Positions 1-10,905 of a DNA stretch of 64,000 bases are shown one piece after another. The notes beneath the pieces are model-generated. The model was not told where the DNA came from. It was given only the letters and a program-made list of their open reading frames with translations, and did no database searches. The DNA is from Stromatinia cepivora (Eukaryota; Ascomycota; Leotiomycetes; Helotiales; Sclerotiniaceae), in the NCBI GenBank assembly GCA_014898415.1, contig RCTD01000001.1, forward strand, positions 124,001 through 188,000. The letters run 5' to 3'. A program made the translations under genes and the position numbers. The first letter of the stretch is position 1; the number at the start of each line of letters is the position of its first letter.

Positions 1-161
1 CCTGTAGGTCTAGATATAGATTTAGATATAGATTTCTGAGATGACGTAGGAGGAGGAGGAGCCGATTTAAATTTCTGAAGAGATTTCTTTAAAATAGTAT
101 TTTTAGATCGAGACTGCGAAGAACGAGATGATGAAAATGATTCATGAGACCAGGACCCCAT
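1..161 (-). CDS. N-terminal part of an unknown Ser/Lys-rich protein (runs off the left edge)
   Basis: An ATG at 161 on the minus strand opens a frame that stays open for 53 codons to the window edge. An in-frame TAA lies 11 codons upstream, so this ATG is the first possible start. The visible part begins MGSWSHESFSSSRSSQS and is basic and serine-rich, with a PPPP run and two near-repeats of the type KSISKSIS. Such a composition suggests a disordered N-terminus. No domain is visible and I do not recognise the protein. Confidence 0.5.
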   Translation of the reverse strand, partial: MGSWSHESFSSSRSSQSRSKNTILKKSLQKFKSAPPPPTSSQKSISKSISRPT

Positions 162-1833
162 AGTTTGAATTCTTGCTTGAGGAATACTACTCAATTAGAT
201 GGGTCTAGTGAGATGTGAGCGTGAAGGTGCCGGATTCCGGAATGCTAATACGGGTGCGTGTGAATGTTTGCTGGGAGAATAGAGATGCGGATGTGAAAGT
301 GAATGTGGATTTATACATAGTATGCCATTAAATATATACGGAACATATCGAATCGAATCGAATCAAATTATACCGCGAGAACCGTATGACTGCAAATACC
401 AATGGTGGTGGTGGTGGCCATTCTCGAAAAATTCCTGCCCGATGGATGTAGTCATCTACTTGTATTGACTTTGACTGGGATTTGCAAATACCATGATCAT
501 TACTCACTTTACACTTACTAGGTAGGTGATATATCATGTGTATATGTAAAATGACCATATTTCTATAATATTGATCTACTGGAAAAATATTCTCTTTTGG
601 TCATGTGTAGGAAGGATCAAGAGAGGCGGTTTTAAGATGGATGGCCACTGAGGCGTGCTGTGGTCTCTCGAAAGGTCACAGTTAATATTGGAAATAAACG
701 ATGATTTTCAATGATTTAATTGTTGATGGAAGAGGATACTTTCTCGTGATGTTTTGCTGAGACATGCACCCAAGACGCCTAGCCGAATCAAAAGCAAACG
801 CCATAACCAAACCCGCCATCAAGACGCTACCGATCCCCCCCATTAACACATCTGAACTCAACCCGAAAATTTCCATTAGATATCAAATGCTGGCCCTCAA
901 AATGGCCATTCACCTCATTGTAGAGGCGACGCTCGGTAAAATCATCAGCTAATGCGAAAGAATTTTCGAGTTTTCCAGCCAGGTTTTCAGTAAGTGCATA
1001 AACAAATTATGAAGAGTATGTAGATCCCAGCACCAACACCGCCATCACATTTTATGATCCTGGCACTCTAAAGAAATGGATTGATGCTGAAGTAAACCGC
1101 AGATCAAATTTGGAGAATCCTTGCTTGATACTTGGTCTAACTCTCACAATAAACAAACGGAAGAGAAATCCAAGGGGGAGCACACAAAGAGGCGTGTCTC
1201 CCCGGTTCCTAATTCCTGGTATTATAAAAAAAAAATACACAACCAATAAAATAACATCAGGGAACATATATTACGCATCTTAAAGACAAGATCAATATTT
1301 CCAGCATTATCGACTCGAGACAAGTAGCTAGCTAATAGAGTTGAGTAGATTATCTACCTTATGATATAAATAAAACTGGTGATATGGACCAATAATAAGA
1401 CTTAAATAAAAAATAACTTTTGTTGCATATCTGAAAAACGGGGATGATTTCCACCCCACCACTGTTGACTGGAGACGAATAGACCCATCCCATTTATTAC
1501 CTTCCTCGAAATTCCTTGGCCACAGACAAACTTGTCTGGGTTGAATTAGGTATTATGATTTATTGAAATCAAAAGAAGGAATAGCACTTCCATATTCTGG
1601 TAGTGACGATTGAAATAAGAATAGCCATGAGGCTCTATTTCTAAAAACACAGGGAAAATATTGCACCCAAAGTATTCACCACTCTTAGATTGCATGAATT
1701 AGTCAAAACTCAAATAAGGGTGTAAAATGTATCATTAGAGTGTCATATGCTGTGATAAGCTCAAAACCTTTAGGCCATGTAAAATGTAAAGGCAGGTGTT
1801 GATACAAAGGGGTTCTCACACATACTTCTGTAA
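162..1833. other. Intergenic region with no well-supported gene
   Basis: Apart from one weak small ORF at 682-876, this 1.7 kb stretch shows no convincing coding region. Short frames here lack splice logic and recognisable motifs. The right part presumably holds the 3' UTR of the proteasome gene and the left part the promoter of the gene at the window edge. Confidence 0.5.
682..876 (-). CDS. Possible small membrane protein (weak)
   Basis: A 64-codon frame starts with ATG and has an in-frame TGA three codons upstream. Residues 10-30 form one hydrophobic stretch (VLMGGIGSVLMAGLVMAFAF) followed by a basic segment (DSARRLG), which would suit a single membrane helix. There is a GTATCC near codon 47 that could be a donor, so the 3' end is uncertain. 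I see no homology and chance cannot be excluded. Confidence 0.2.
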   Translation of the reverse strand: MEIFGLSSDVLMGGIGSVLMAGLVMAFAFDSARRLGCMSQQNITRKYPLPSTIKSLKIIVYFQY

Positions 1834-2864
1834 CTATTCCTCCATCTTATCCTCTTCAGCCGGTTTCTCTTCTTCCTCATCATCTTCACCTTCCAAAGCC
1901 TTCTTCGCTAACTTCTCTGCTTCTTCAAGGATATCCTTTGGTACTTCCTCATGTCTTCCCTTTGTTGGTCCATCAAGATTGCTAATCCAGGTCATCTCAA
2001 GTTCGAATTCCTTATCCTTATTGTCATCATGCGCAACGTAAATAATTCTTGCAGCCTCTTTGACACCATCTAATAGACTCAGCTTCCCTGCTGCAAGATC
2101 CAACTTCTCTAACTCGGCCTTTGCGACTTGACGTCCTTTACCAGTAGCAGCTCCATAGTAACCCCAGTATAATCCACTTGGTTCAATCATATAAAGACCT
2201 GGTCCACCATATTTCTTGCCCTCAACCTTTCCTCCAGAACCAATGGATGGTCCACTTCCTACTTGCCCATCAACTGGTAATTCTTGTTCAGAATCATAAC
2301 CTGCAACGATCGCAGTAATACCGAAGGGTCGTACGGATGAATAGAGGGTATATGCTTGAAGGTATCCACCCATTCGACTAGCCAAATCTGCGGTTGTAAT
2401 TGGAGTTTTGTAAACGTTACGCCAGCTTGCAGCTTCATCGCGTGCACGGGAAACGAAATGTCTACCATCTGGTACTAATCCTGAAGATACCTGTAGAAGG
2501 ATAATTAGCCATTTTATCATTTCAAAATGACTATTCAAGTATCAAGATTGTACATACAGCACCCATATGTCTATCGATTGTCGCAATACGTTTGTTGGCT
2601 CCCGCTTTTAGGAGCTTGCTGGTGATGACCTTTTCAACTGCAAGTACAACTCCATCTTTACATTTAATTCCAACAGAGGTTCCACCATTTTCGACCGCCT
2701 TCACTGCATATTCGACTTGAAAGTTTCGTCCATCCGGGGAGAAGACGGAATTCGAAAGATCGTAACCTGTACCTATCGAAGTCTAATATAAGGCGGGAAG
2801 TTAGCTTAAGGAGCTCATTTTATTTGATGAGATGTGCCAATCTAAATAAATTGAAGCTTACCAT
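1834..2864 (-). CDS. PRE10: 20S proteasome subunit alpha type 3 (alpha7, yeast Pre10 type)
   Basis: This is a structural alpha-ring subunit of the 20S proteasome, which degrades ubiquitinated proteins in nucleus and cytoplasm. Three coding exons join to 294 residues, close to the yeast length: 2862-2864 (ATG only), 2558-2782 and 1834-2490. The introns are 2783-2861 (GTAAGC...TTAG) and 2491-2557 (GTATGT...ACAG). The N-terminus has the alpha-subunit signature around [21 protein letters not shown], needed for ring assembly and gating. It continues with [19 protein letters not shown], with [15 protein letters not shown] across the second junction, and with the [20 protein letters not shown] segment. 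The C-terminus is a long acidic Glu-rich tail, as in this subunit. An intron directly after the start codon is the one oddity. Family assignment is firm. Confidence 0.93.
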
Positions 2865-3374
2865 GATTTCTAGATTTTAATGGAAGATATTCAAGAGCTT
2901 TAAAGACAAAGAATTGGGATGATGTGGAGAGATTTGGGGAGATTTAATGAAGCTCTTGAGATTCTGTATATCAGAGCTCCAGGCACCACGAAACGCGTTT
3001 AGGTTGGCGGCGGCTCTTAGCGTCATCTTTAGCTTTTGGCCTTGATGCTAAGGCTTGAGCACTGGTCACATGAGGATAAGAGAATCATCGATAAGACACA
3101 AAAGGCAACAGAAAGTTGGTACCCAATAACGAAACATGGGGGGCACGGAAAAGAAGTCTTGTCTCATGCAGGTCGATCAAGTCATTTCAGTCTCACTCCA
3201 TACATCCATCACATCACTTGCTGTGCCTCTTTTGTACTTCTTTTTGCTTGTGTATGACGAATAGGTATGGAGTACAGATATTTCTCAATTCGTACAGTAC
3301 GGTAACTTGATATCCCATTGGATTTGACTGAACAGATTGAATCAGGAAAAGAAAACCGAAAAGATCTAATTGGT

Positions 3375-3419
3375 GACGCTCCGCTAGGCCACTGCCGTGG
3401 AGGCCTTTTCGCTTCGCTC
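3375..3419 (+). repeat. 45-bp GC-rich repeat, left arm of an inverted pair
   Basis: This 45-bp GC-rich stretch contains the palindromic core CCACTGCCGTGG and reappears in reverse complement at 3558-3602 with one mismatch. It stands out from the AT-richer surroundings. The core can form a short hairpin. I do not recognise the repeat. Confidence 0.85.
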
Positions 3420-3432
3420 CAGATTCAAATTT

Positions 3433-3460
3433 CATGGATGGATGGATGGATGGATGGATG
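3433..3460. repeat. (ATGG)n microsatellite
   Basis: About seven perfect ATGG units lie between the two arms of the inverted GC-rich repeat. Confidence 0.9.
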
Positions 3461-3557
3461 ATACATACCTATGTACTCAATCTTCGTACGGTAACTGATT
3501 GTTGGATTTATTTGGTTGAAATGTAGTGAATCAGAAAAGATAGACCAAGATGATTCA

Positions 3558-3602
3558 GAGCGAAGCGAAAAAGCCTCCACGGCAGTGGCCTAGCGGAGCG
3601 TC
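3558..3602 (-). repeat. 45-bp GC-rich repeat, right arm of an inverted pair
   Basis: This is the reverse complement of 3375-3419 with one C/T difference in the pyrimidine run. The sequence before each arm is itself similar: both 3300-3374 and 3485-3557 run through GGTAACT, TTGGATTT and GAATCAG. This suggests a local direct duplication in which the GC-rich unit sits in opposite orientations. Confidence 0.85.
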
Positions 3603-4552
3603 ATCAAAATTCAATCATTTTCACATCAGATGATTTTATACTCAGATGTCCAAATGTTATGTTTCTCAAAATTTGAACAGAGTGTTGAAGGGTATTTATT
3701 ACTTTGGCGACCTAATCTTCAAATATCTAATTAATATATTGTTGAAGATCTGAAATGAAAACGAGGGCCTCATCCAGTAAATTGATGTAAAGGTCATACT
3801 CGTGTCATAGAACAATTGGCAGATAAAATGATTGAATGGGGATAAATGGGTTATGATAAGTGTAACGCTAACAGCCCAATATGTTTCTAAAATAGAAAAT
3901 CATTGGCTTTTAAATAGAGTTGGCTTGTACATCATAAAACAAAGAGGGGGTTTATCAAATCACTTATCAATTACTTTTATCTCTTTGATACGATACTTAG
4001 TACGTGAATGAACATCCCATCGAATCCTTCTTCCTTCCTTCCACTTTACAACCTTTTATAAACTTCAATTTTTGCAATATTATATTTTGCTATAAAATAC
4101 TTCGACAATACAATAACAATAACAATAACATATAAAACATTTCAAAGTTATTGAAGATTCAATTTCATTTCATTCTAATTCTGAAACTTTTGTGGCTACT
4201 GAATCATTCCAAATAAGCTCATTTCCCAAAGGTCATCTTCCTCCCCTTACCCGCGATCGCCGCTACCACCCGTTCAATTCAAGAAATCCCTTCCATTTCT
4301 CTCAAGAGTAATTCTATTCTACCTTTACTTCAGTACATAGCATAGTCAATAATAACAAGCAAAATCTTTTTGCATTTGTCCACAAAAGTCTGCTCCATTC
4401 TCTTGCATATTGCATGTTCTTCTGACTCTAGGCTTTACTACAAATCAGAACAACATTCGGGTTCGAACTCTTTTCTTTCTCGAAATATTCCAAACAGTCG
4501 AGATACTTTGCAAGATTCATCTTGAAGATCATCAGATCATTCGCAACATAAG

Positions 4553-4602
4553 GTATGCTATTCATTCTTCTCAAAGTAACTCAACTGACGTATCTGCTGT
4601 AG
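4553..4602 (+). other. Probable 5' UTR intron
   Basis: A 50-bp interval with GTATGC donor, an ACTGAC branch-like motif and CTGTAG acceptor ends 29 bp before the ATG at 4632. Removing it gives a spliced leader for the downstream gene. This is inference from splice signals only. Confidence 0.5.
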
Positions 4603-4631
4603 TATTGAATAGTCAGTCATACATAGACGTC

Positions 4632-5632
4632 ATGGCTACACAAGAAGAGCTCGCGATGCTTTTCGCTCGCAATCTTTCCCTCCACAATCCTCCTCCTCCT
4701 GCCCCCGTAGAACAACCAAAGGAAGTTGAACCAACATACACATACTCAGTTTCTCAACATTATACCCACTCCGCACATATTGTCAAGCAACCATCCAGAC
4801 CAGCTTCCGAACCACTCCAAACAGATCAACTTACAGTAGATATTATACTCGCAAGACATGGTGTCGATTCTTCCTCATTATACCCTACCCAAATTGAACT
4901 CTTCAAAACCGCAGATGCTAGTCAGCAGATGCGATTAATTGAGTTATGGAGAATCTGCCCACCATACAATGGAGGACAAGCGTTGCCGCAAGATTTGTGG
5001 ACTGGGCCTTCTACTAGCTTTGAGCAAGAAGAATCCATGGCAAGGTTGAGATACGAACGACAAATGTTGGAAGAAAGAATGTCTCGAACACAGGATTCAA
5101 GTATGGATGATGATACTATGAGTGATGGTAGTAGCCATGCTCCATTGACACCAATTCAAGGTGGAGATGCACGCTGGAATCATGCCGAGCACGTTGAGCC
5201 TTACATGGCATCTGGTTATGAACTTTTAGCTGCGCGAGAGTATGAACAATCAGCGGGCCCCTCCAAAGACATTTACTCGCACTTCGGATCGGCAGTCGGT
5301 GGACCTCAGTACAAGCAATCTATTGACCCCGTCTATAAGACTGTCGAATCTATTCATGGATACCCAAATGTTGAAGCGATGGAGAATCAGTGAGTATTTT
5401 CTTGCCAGTTCATGAGTTGGCACTTTACTCTCTCCCCTTGTTCGTTAACCCCACCTCAAACAACCCCCACTTTACGTTTTTAAATGCAACCCCACCCTCT
5501 CTCTTTCTCACCCATTTCAACAGCCATCTTACATATGTGTTTTCACTGACTAAATATCATAGGTATGGAGCATTCCAAAATTTTCAATTCGGTGGATACA
5601 CAAATAAAGGTGAAGATGAGGAGATGTTGTAA
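4632..5632 (+). CDS. Unrecognised 275-residue protein with a Pro-rich N-terminus
   Basis: Two exons, 4632-5389 and 5563-5632, are joined through a 173-bp intron (GTGAGT...CATAG); the frame is restored at a split Gln codon. The start is the ATG of MATQEELAMLFARNLSL; the frame is open upstream but that part lies in a likely 5' UTR with its own intron. Residues 21-24 form a PPPP run. A well-structured segment follows at about 70-115 (VDIILARHGVDSSSLYPTQ, LIELWRICPPYNGG), then a charged helical stretch rich in Glu, Arg and Met, and a disordered Ser/Asp-rich region. The C-terminus is short and acidic. I find no catalytic motif, signal peptide or membrane span. It may be a lineage-restricted protein, possibly regulatory; function unknown. 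Confidence 0.75.
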
Positions 5633-7504
5633 ATAATCATACTTTTTATTCTAGGTAGCTATAGTTAGCACTTCCATAGAGTTAGCATACAAGGCATGGA
5701 ATTTGGGGAAATTGTTATTGTTAGGCGAGACATTGCATGATATATTTTGGTTCTTGGAGGAGTATCTGGAGGGTTATTAGGACATGCATGCATGGAGTAC
5801 ATCTGCATTTACATTCTACAAAATATGTTTTTAAGGCTGGTGGTTGGTCAAAGACGATGATCTCTTCGTCTTTCATGTACTTTTCTTCTCTTGATTTATG
5901 ATTTTTTTGTGTAAGGTACGTACCTTCTGATCCTCCCATCCCTCTATTCCACATTCCTCCATTCCTCCGTATCCCCTACCTTTCCTCTCCTATACACCCC
6001 TCGCTACGACGATTCAGCACTCCATACCTTTCTACACTTCAATCTCTTCGCCCTTTTCACCTCCAAATCACATCAATATCAAACACCATCCGCTACTTAA
6101 GGTACGCATCAATCCCCGCTCTCTCTCCCCCCCCTCTCCACTTCCCTTCCCAAAATCCCTCTTTTTCATCGTGCAACCCCTTACTACTCACATGAAACTT
6201 TCTCCTTTGGATCCGCAAACAACAGCATTCTATATACTATACCGCCATTGCCATCGGCATCCGGGCCTGGACCTGGATTTTCATTAATTTTTCATGCCCA
6301 CTCACTCACTTCCTTTCGTTCTGGTTGAGACTTGTACGCTTTAGGTATGGGTTATACTTTGCATGTGTTTGTATACGTATAATAGAATGAATGGAATATA
6401 ATTATTTTTTATAAGACTTTGATTTTTGATTTGAGTGTTGGTGATGATGTGATATGATTCGGTATAATATTCTATATTCTATATCCTCTACCACAATCAT
6501 ATAAACTGTATTCCTAATACACTTACTTGATTTGCATTTTCTTTATATATTATATAATATAACATAATATTTACTTTACTTGACTCTATCCTCCTTACTT
6601 ATCTCCCGCTTCTTCCCTCTCAATATCTCACTCTTTATTCTACTCTCTATCTCTATCTCTAGCTAGATAGTATCTCATTCTAGATTATCAATCTATCGGT
6701 AGATTATTTTAGATAAAATGTTTTTTTATTCTTTATTCTCTATATATTCTTCTCATTTTTTTTCTATTAATAAATTATTAAATCATCGGATTAGAATAGA
6801 TTAGATAAAAGCAGATAAAAGCAGATTACATCATTCGCGATAGTAGAACGAAAGAAATGGGGAGAAGGGAAGGAGTGTAGGTTTAATTAATTCAAAGTAT
6901 AAGATTGATTATAATAATTGATTAGATTAGAGTCTGGGGATTTATATATATATATACTCAGTAACTTCGAATTTGGCTTGGATTAGCGGGGGATGTTGGG
7001 TAGCTGGGAGATTGGGGTATTGGAAATGGAAATGGAAATGGAATTGGTGTGCTTTTGAAAGTTGGGTTTATATTTGAGTGGTGAATGTACTTTTTTTTGG
7101 AGGGGAGATGTCTGAGTTTGGGGTTTTTTTTGTGGGGGGTTGTTTGGGAGGTTTTGTTTGTGTGTGTATGTAGGGTGGAAAGAATGTATGTATGTATGTA
7201 TGTATTGAGATGGAGGTACTATTATCCTCCGTTATATTGAGGTCCACTATTTTTCCGTACCTAAAGTACACATTTCCCACTTCCTTGATCGTTTTATCTT
7301 GAAAAAAAGTGTGTTGTTAATGTCGTGTAGGATAAGGCAAGACAGCTGTGATAGCAGCCAGGAGTACCCTCTAGAGAAACGATGAATTCGCTGAAATCCT
7401 TCGTCCTTCCGAACAACGTCACTAGTCTATTTCCTATACCTAACATCGCCTTTGGTTATTTCCTTGTAGATAGTTTGGAGCTCCCCATTCTTGTCTTCCA
7501 TTTC
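5633..7504. other. Intergenic region, pyrimidine-rich then AT-rich
   Basis: No supported gene in this 1.9 kb. The stretch 5930-6190 is strongly CT-rich and contains possible splice donors (GTACGC, GTATGG), so a non-coding transcript is possible but unproven. Beyond 6400 the DNA is AT-rich with short TA runs near 6950 and a (TGTA)n tract near 7185-7204. Confidence 0.5.
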
Positions 7505-8368
7505 CTAATCTTCGGCTAATTGGGCAAAAACAAAATGGTCTCCCTCTCTATCGCCACTGCTATCAGGAACATGAAACGACGCATATGTACGAGGAGAGAG
7601 CTCTTGACACTCCCCAAGCTTTTCTTCAGTTCGGGCTTGAAGGGAGAAGAGACTTCCAAGCAGGATACATAGTAGTGGTTTTGGAAAATACTCCATATTG
7701 TCTAGCAAAAACTGTCTAGAAAATTTGGCCTCCAAACTTTGAATAATGAAAAGTCGCTGCAGACGAGTTTCTTCTCCAGCAGTGTTGTCCCAGACGTACG
7801 AGAGACATTCCAACGCAATGATCTTGAAGTGTTGAAAGCGAGCCATGATTCGGTCCGCGACGTAGTTTTGACATTCAGGCATGAGTAGTTTATCGGCGAG
7901 AATCCAGAGCTTGACTAATGCATCATCATCCATCTTGACTCGCTCATTTGTCTCCATTTCCGTCGCGTCTGGGCTATCATCCACGAATCCTTCTTCTCCA
8001 ACAAGTATCTCGATTTTCTGGGTATATATCCATTGTACCAAATAGGCAAAGGTGAGCTCATGCTTCGTTTCTTCAAAATTGTAGACTTGGGTCTGTCCTT
8101 CGATGGAATCACTATTGAAAGCAGCCTTTAGAACTGGTGAGTAATGGCATGCGAATCGCTTATGTACGGCAAATCGAGATTCAACGCCATCGTGGCCGAC
8201 AACGAGAGAGACCAAAGTATCTCTGATACTAGTAGCTTGTTAGGAACGGAGCTTATACATGGAAAAACATACTTACGAGAATTTTGGAAATTTTCGTCCA
8301 GGTGGAGGTGGTGGTGTTTCGGATTGATCGGCTGACTCGATATCTGATAGTTCCGTTGAAGAATCCAT
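7505..8368 (-). CDS. BTB/POZ domain protein 1
   Basis: BTB/POZ domains mediate protein pairing and often link substrates to cullin-3 ligases; the role of these small fungal versions is largely unknown. Two exons, 8277-8368 and 7505-8228, are joined through a 48-bp intron (GTAAGT, CTAAC branch, CTACTAG) to give 271 residues. The first exon is acidic and ends in a PPPPP run. The BTB core covers roughly residues 33-105: LVSLVVGHDG, the FAVHKRFACHYSPVLKAAF helix, the EGQTQVYNFEE turn and YLVQWIYTQKI. It is followed by the usual helical region (LWILADKLLMPECQNYV). There is no second domain. The neighbour at 9491-10259 is a diverged paralogue in the same orientation, so the two probably arose by tandem duplication. 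Confidence 0.85.
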
Positions 8369-9490
8369 TGTTTTTATGGCTCGGTGAGCAAATAGGTCGG
8401 AATATTTGTCAAGAACTGTTGATGGTATGTTGTGTGAAGAAGTTGGGTGTTTGGTTGAAGCTTTTATAGAAGAGATTCAGTAAGCATTTGAAGTGTTCGC
8501 CGTACCATGATTACTAGTACTGTACTAAATAATCACATTGAGAAAGGTAGATGTCTATGGCTGGAGTTTGAATAGAAATGGGGTACGGATTTAGGATGAG
8601 TAGATTTAAAGAAGAGTGAATATGCGTGATGTATTGAATATGCGTGATGTTTTTGAAATCCTTTGAAAAACCTTTCTACTAGACTATTCAAGTGTTTTGA
8701 TATAGTCGCAATTCTGCTCACCGTTCCAATCAAAATCCTTAGATGTAAAAGTACATGGTGTTGTTTTGGAGAATGAGCATAGTTAGTGAAGTTTGGAGAT
8801 GAGGTTCATTCTGAGATGAAAAGAAAGACAAGCTCAAAGAAAATCCCCAGCCGTGGGGGTTCATTCCTCACCCAAAATCCCCGGCGTGGAATTATTCATA
8901 GTAGGAGAGTCAGGATGCTGGAATACATGCCCGTAGCCAAGTGCAGAAATGAGCATGTGTGTTAATCTGTGAGAAGGAAGGAAGGAGCATCTTATGTTGC
9001 TGCCAATTCAGTCAGCTCCTTAGAGAAATGCTTTCATTGTGGGTAGTGTAATGTCATACATCTTCAACGTTATGCCAAATGCTATGTATGAATGAATATA
9101 GTCAAAAGATTCCTCGATTTCAAACATTACAACATTTATAGGTTTTTGAATACTAAATTATCATCATAATCTTCATCATCCATTCTTCACTGAAGTATCA
9201 AGGATCGAAAGCCTGGTGGGCCAGTTCGGGTTTCAAATGAGTAAGGAGAAGATCTTTGAAAGCATATTTTCATGTTTTAATGGTACCGCATTAAGCTAAC
9301 AGATCTGTACGTCACCACAATGAGCGAGAAACATCAGACCTTATTATTCCATTACCACTTTCCAAATCATAATAAGTGTGTAGGCCACAATACAGATCAC
9401 AAAACACCCTTTGCCAAAACCCGCAGTCTAGTAAATCTTGCATGCCGATCCTAAGGCTGCATAGAATCCACTTTGAACATGGACAAATGC
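8369..9490. other. Intergenic region between the two BTB genes
   Basis: No gene is supported in this 1.1 kb. It holds the promoter of BTB gene 1. A short direct repeat, GAATATGCGTGATGT twice, lies near 8617-8652, and a CCCC-rich pair (AATCCCCAGCC, AATCCCCGGCG) lies near 8842-8886. Confidence 0.5.
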
Positions 9491-10259
9491 TCAGAGATCA
9501 TGGTCGTCCCATAACTCCCCAACAAGACAACCTTCCATATCCTTACCTAACTCAAAACATTTTCTCTTCCTAACATCTGCAGCCAGTCGTTCCTGCAAAA
9601 CGCCAATCATATCAAACAGCATCTGCGCTGGGAAGCATTCCTCACTCAGGCCGGGAAAATCTCCGCCAAGCCAACATCTCTGCTCAACCGCAAAGCGTCT
9701 CAGAATACTATATTTTGCCGTGTTTTCATAGAGATGTTCGTAGCACGCAGCGTTCATTGCTCCACATGTAACCTGCTTTCTGAACATAACTTGCATAGTA
9801 TAATTTTGCAGTGGCCGGATGAGAAATCTCTCAGCTAGGATCCACGGCTCCGCCAGCAAAACGTCTTCTCGCGCACACAAATCTCTTGCATCCCCTTCAC
9901 ATTTTGGGTCTTGGTCATATTCAGCGTCAAGTTCATACTGGTGAACGTTTTCGAATCTCCCCTGATATACCCATTGTATCAACAATCTAAAGCAATCCGG
10001 GCTCGTTATCCTCAAGATGATAAGTTTGCGTTTCTCCTTCCAGGAAGGCACTGTTGAAAGCCCGGTCCCACACTTCTGAATGCTGACATGCGATTTGTTT
10101 GTGGATCTGAAAGGTTTCTTGCTTGTCACCTTTGCGAATGATGAAAGTGACCATTTCGTTTGGAGAGGAAAATGGGCGCTTTTTAGAGTCTGATGGACAA
10201 TGATGAAGAAACTTGATTTCCTTAGGTTTTTCAGGAAATTTCTCGGTCGGCGTAGACAT
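9491..10259 (-). pseudogene. BTB/POZ domain protein 2, with a one-base frameshift
   Basis: A BTB protein related to its neighbour at 7505-8368. The ATG at 10259 opens a frame with EMVTFIIRKGDKQETFQIHK, IACQHSEVWDRAFNSAF and LEGETQTYHLEDNEPG, which ends in a TAG at 9987. The rest of the BTB fold and the helical tail (FRLLIQWVYQGRF, EPWILAERFLIRPLQNY) continue in another frame to a stop at 9491. The two frames meet at about 9997-10001, in a short C/G run, where one surplus base is enough to explain the break. No GT...AG intron fits this point. Either the gene is a young pseudogene or the assembly has a homopolymer error. If intact it would be about 255 residues. Confidence 0.75.
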
Positions 10260-10905
10260 GTTGGATTTTGTATTTCCTGGCGAAGAATTCTTTCGTGGTT
10301 GAAATGGATGTAATGCGTATCTCGACCTTGAGAGTTGCCAACTCGACAGTTGAGAGAGTTCGTTGCAGACGTAGTAGAAGAAGTAGGAATTGGATGGCGG
10401 GAAGAAGCCTTGATATGTGCATTACCAGGGGTAGAAAGTGAATAAGCGCAAAATTCACTTTTATAGTGTCCAATATTCTTCCATAGTACTCAATCTTCGA
10501 GACTCCTGAGTTTTTGAAAACCCATCAAAATTTGGATTTGACTTGTGTTCCAATCAGCCTCGATATGCACAAACAGATTCGATACTTCACACCCATTCGA
10601 GTTTTTGACAAGGAGACATGCCAGATGAATTTCATCTATTGGCATGCATTTTATAACGGACATCTTATTGTTGCATTATAGTATGAACGGTTTGACAAAC
10701 TTGTCATAAGAAGAATCTGCGAATTTCTCTTTCTCAAGTCAAGAACCAACCGACTCCAATTCAGTCCGCCCAGTCCAGAAGTATCCTGTGGACGACCAAC
10801 ACCCAATACCGAAATCCTATTCATCCCTGCCTTTACATCCCAATGGAACTCCAAGTACACCTTATTCGCCACCGTCCCGTCCCATCCCATCTCTCCCATC
10901 CCGTA
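10260..10905. other. Intergenic region
   Basis: Promoter side of BTB gene 2 and 3' side of the knottin-like gene. Frames here are shadows without motifs, and I see no further feature. Confidence 0.5.

Larger units (their letters stand above)
2865..4631. other. Intergenic region between divergent genes
   Basis: This is 1.8 kb between the minus-strand proteasome gene and the plus-strand gene at 4632, so it should carry both promoters. It contains the inverted GC-rich repeat pair at 3375-3602 and, just upstream of the second gene, pyrimidine-rich DNA with a short CAATAA-type repeat near 4108-4130. No ORF here is convincing. Confidence 0.55.

Noticed and set aside
4440..4480. B-box-like word GGTTCGAACTC suggesting a tRNA gene
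   Set aside because: No A box or foldable cloverleaf surrounds it, and it lies in the spliced leader of a protein gene.
7068..7280. 70-codon minus-strand ORF rich in Lys, Pro and Thr
   Set aside because: It is a translation of the (TGTA)n and T/G-rich low-complexity DNA.
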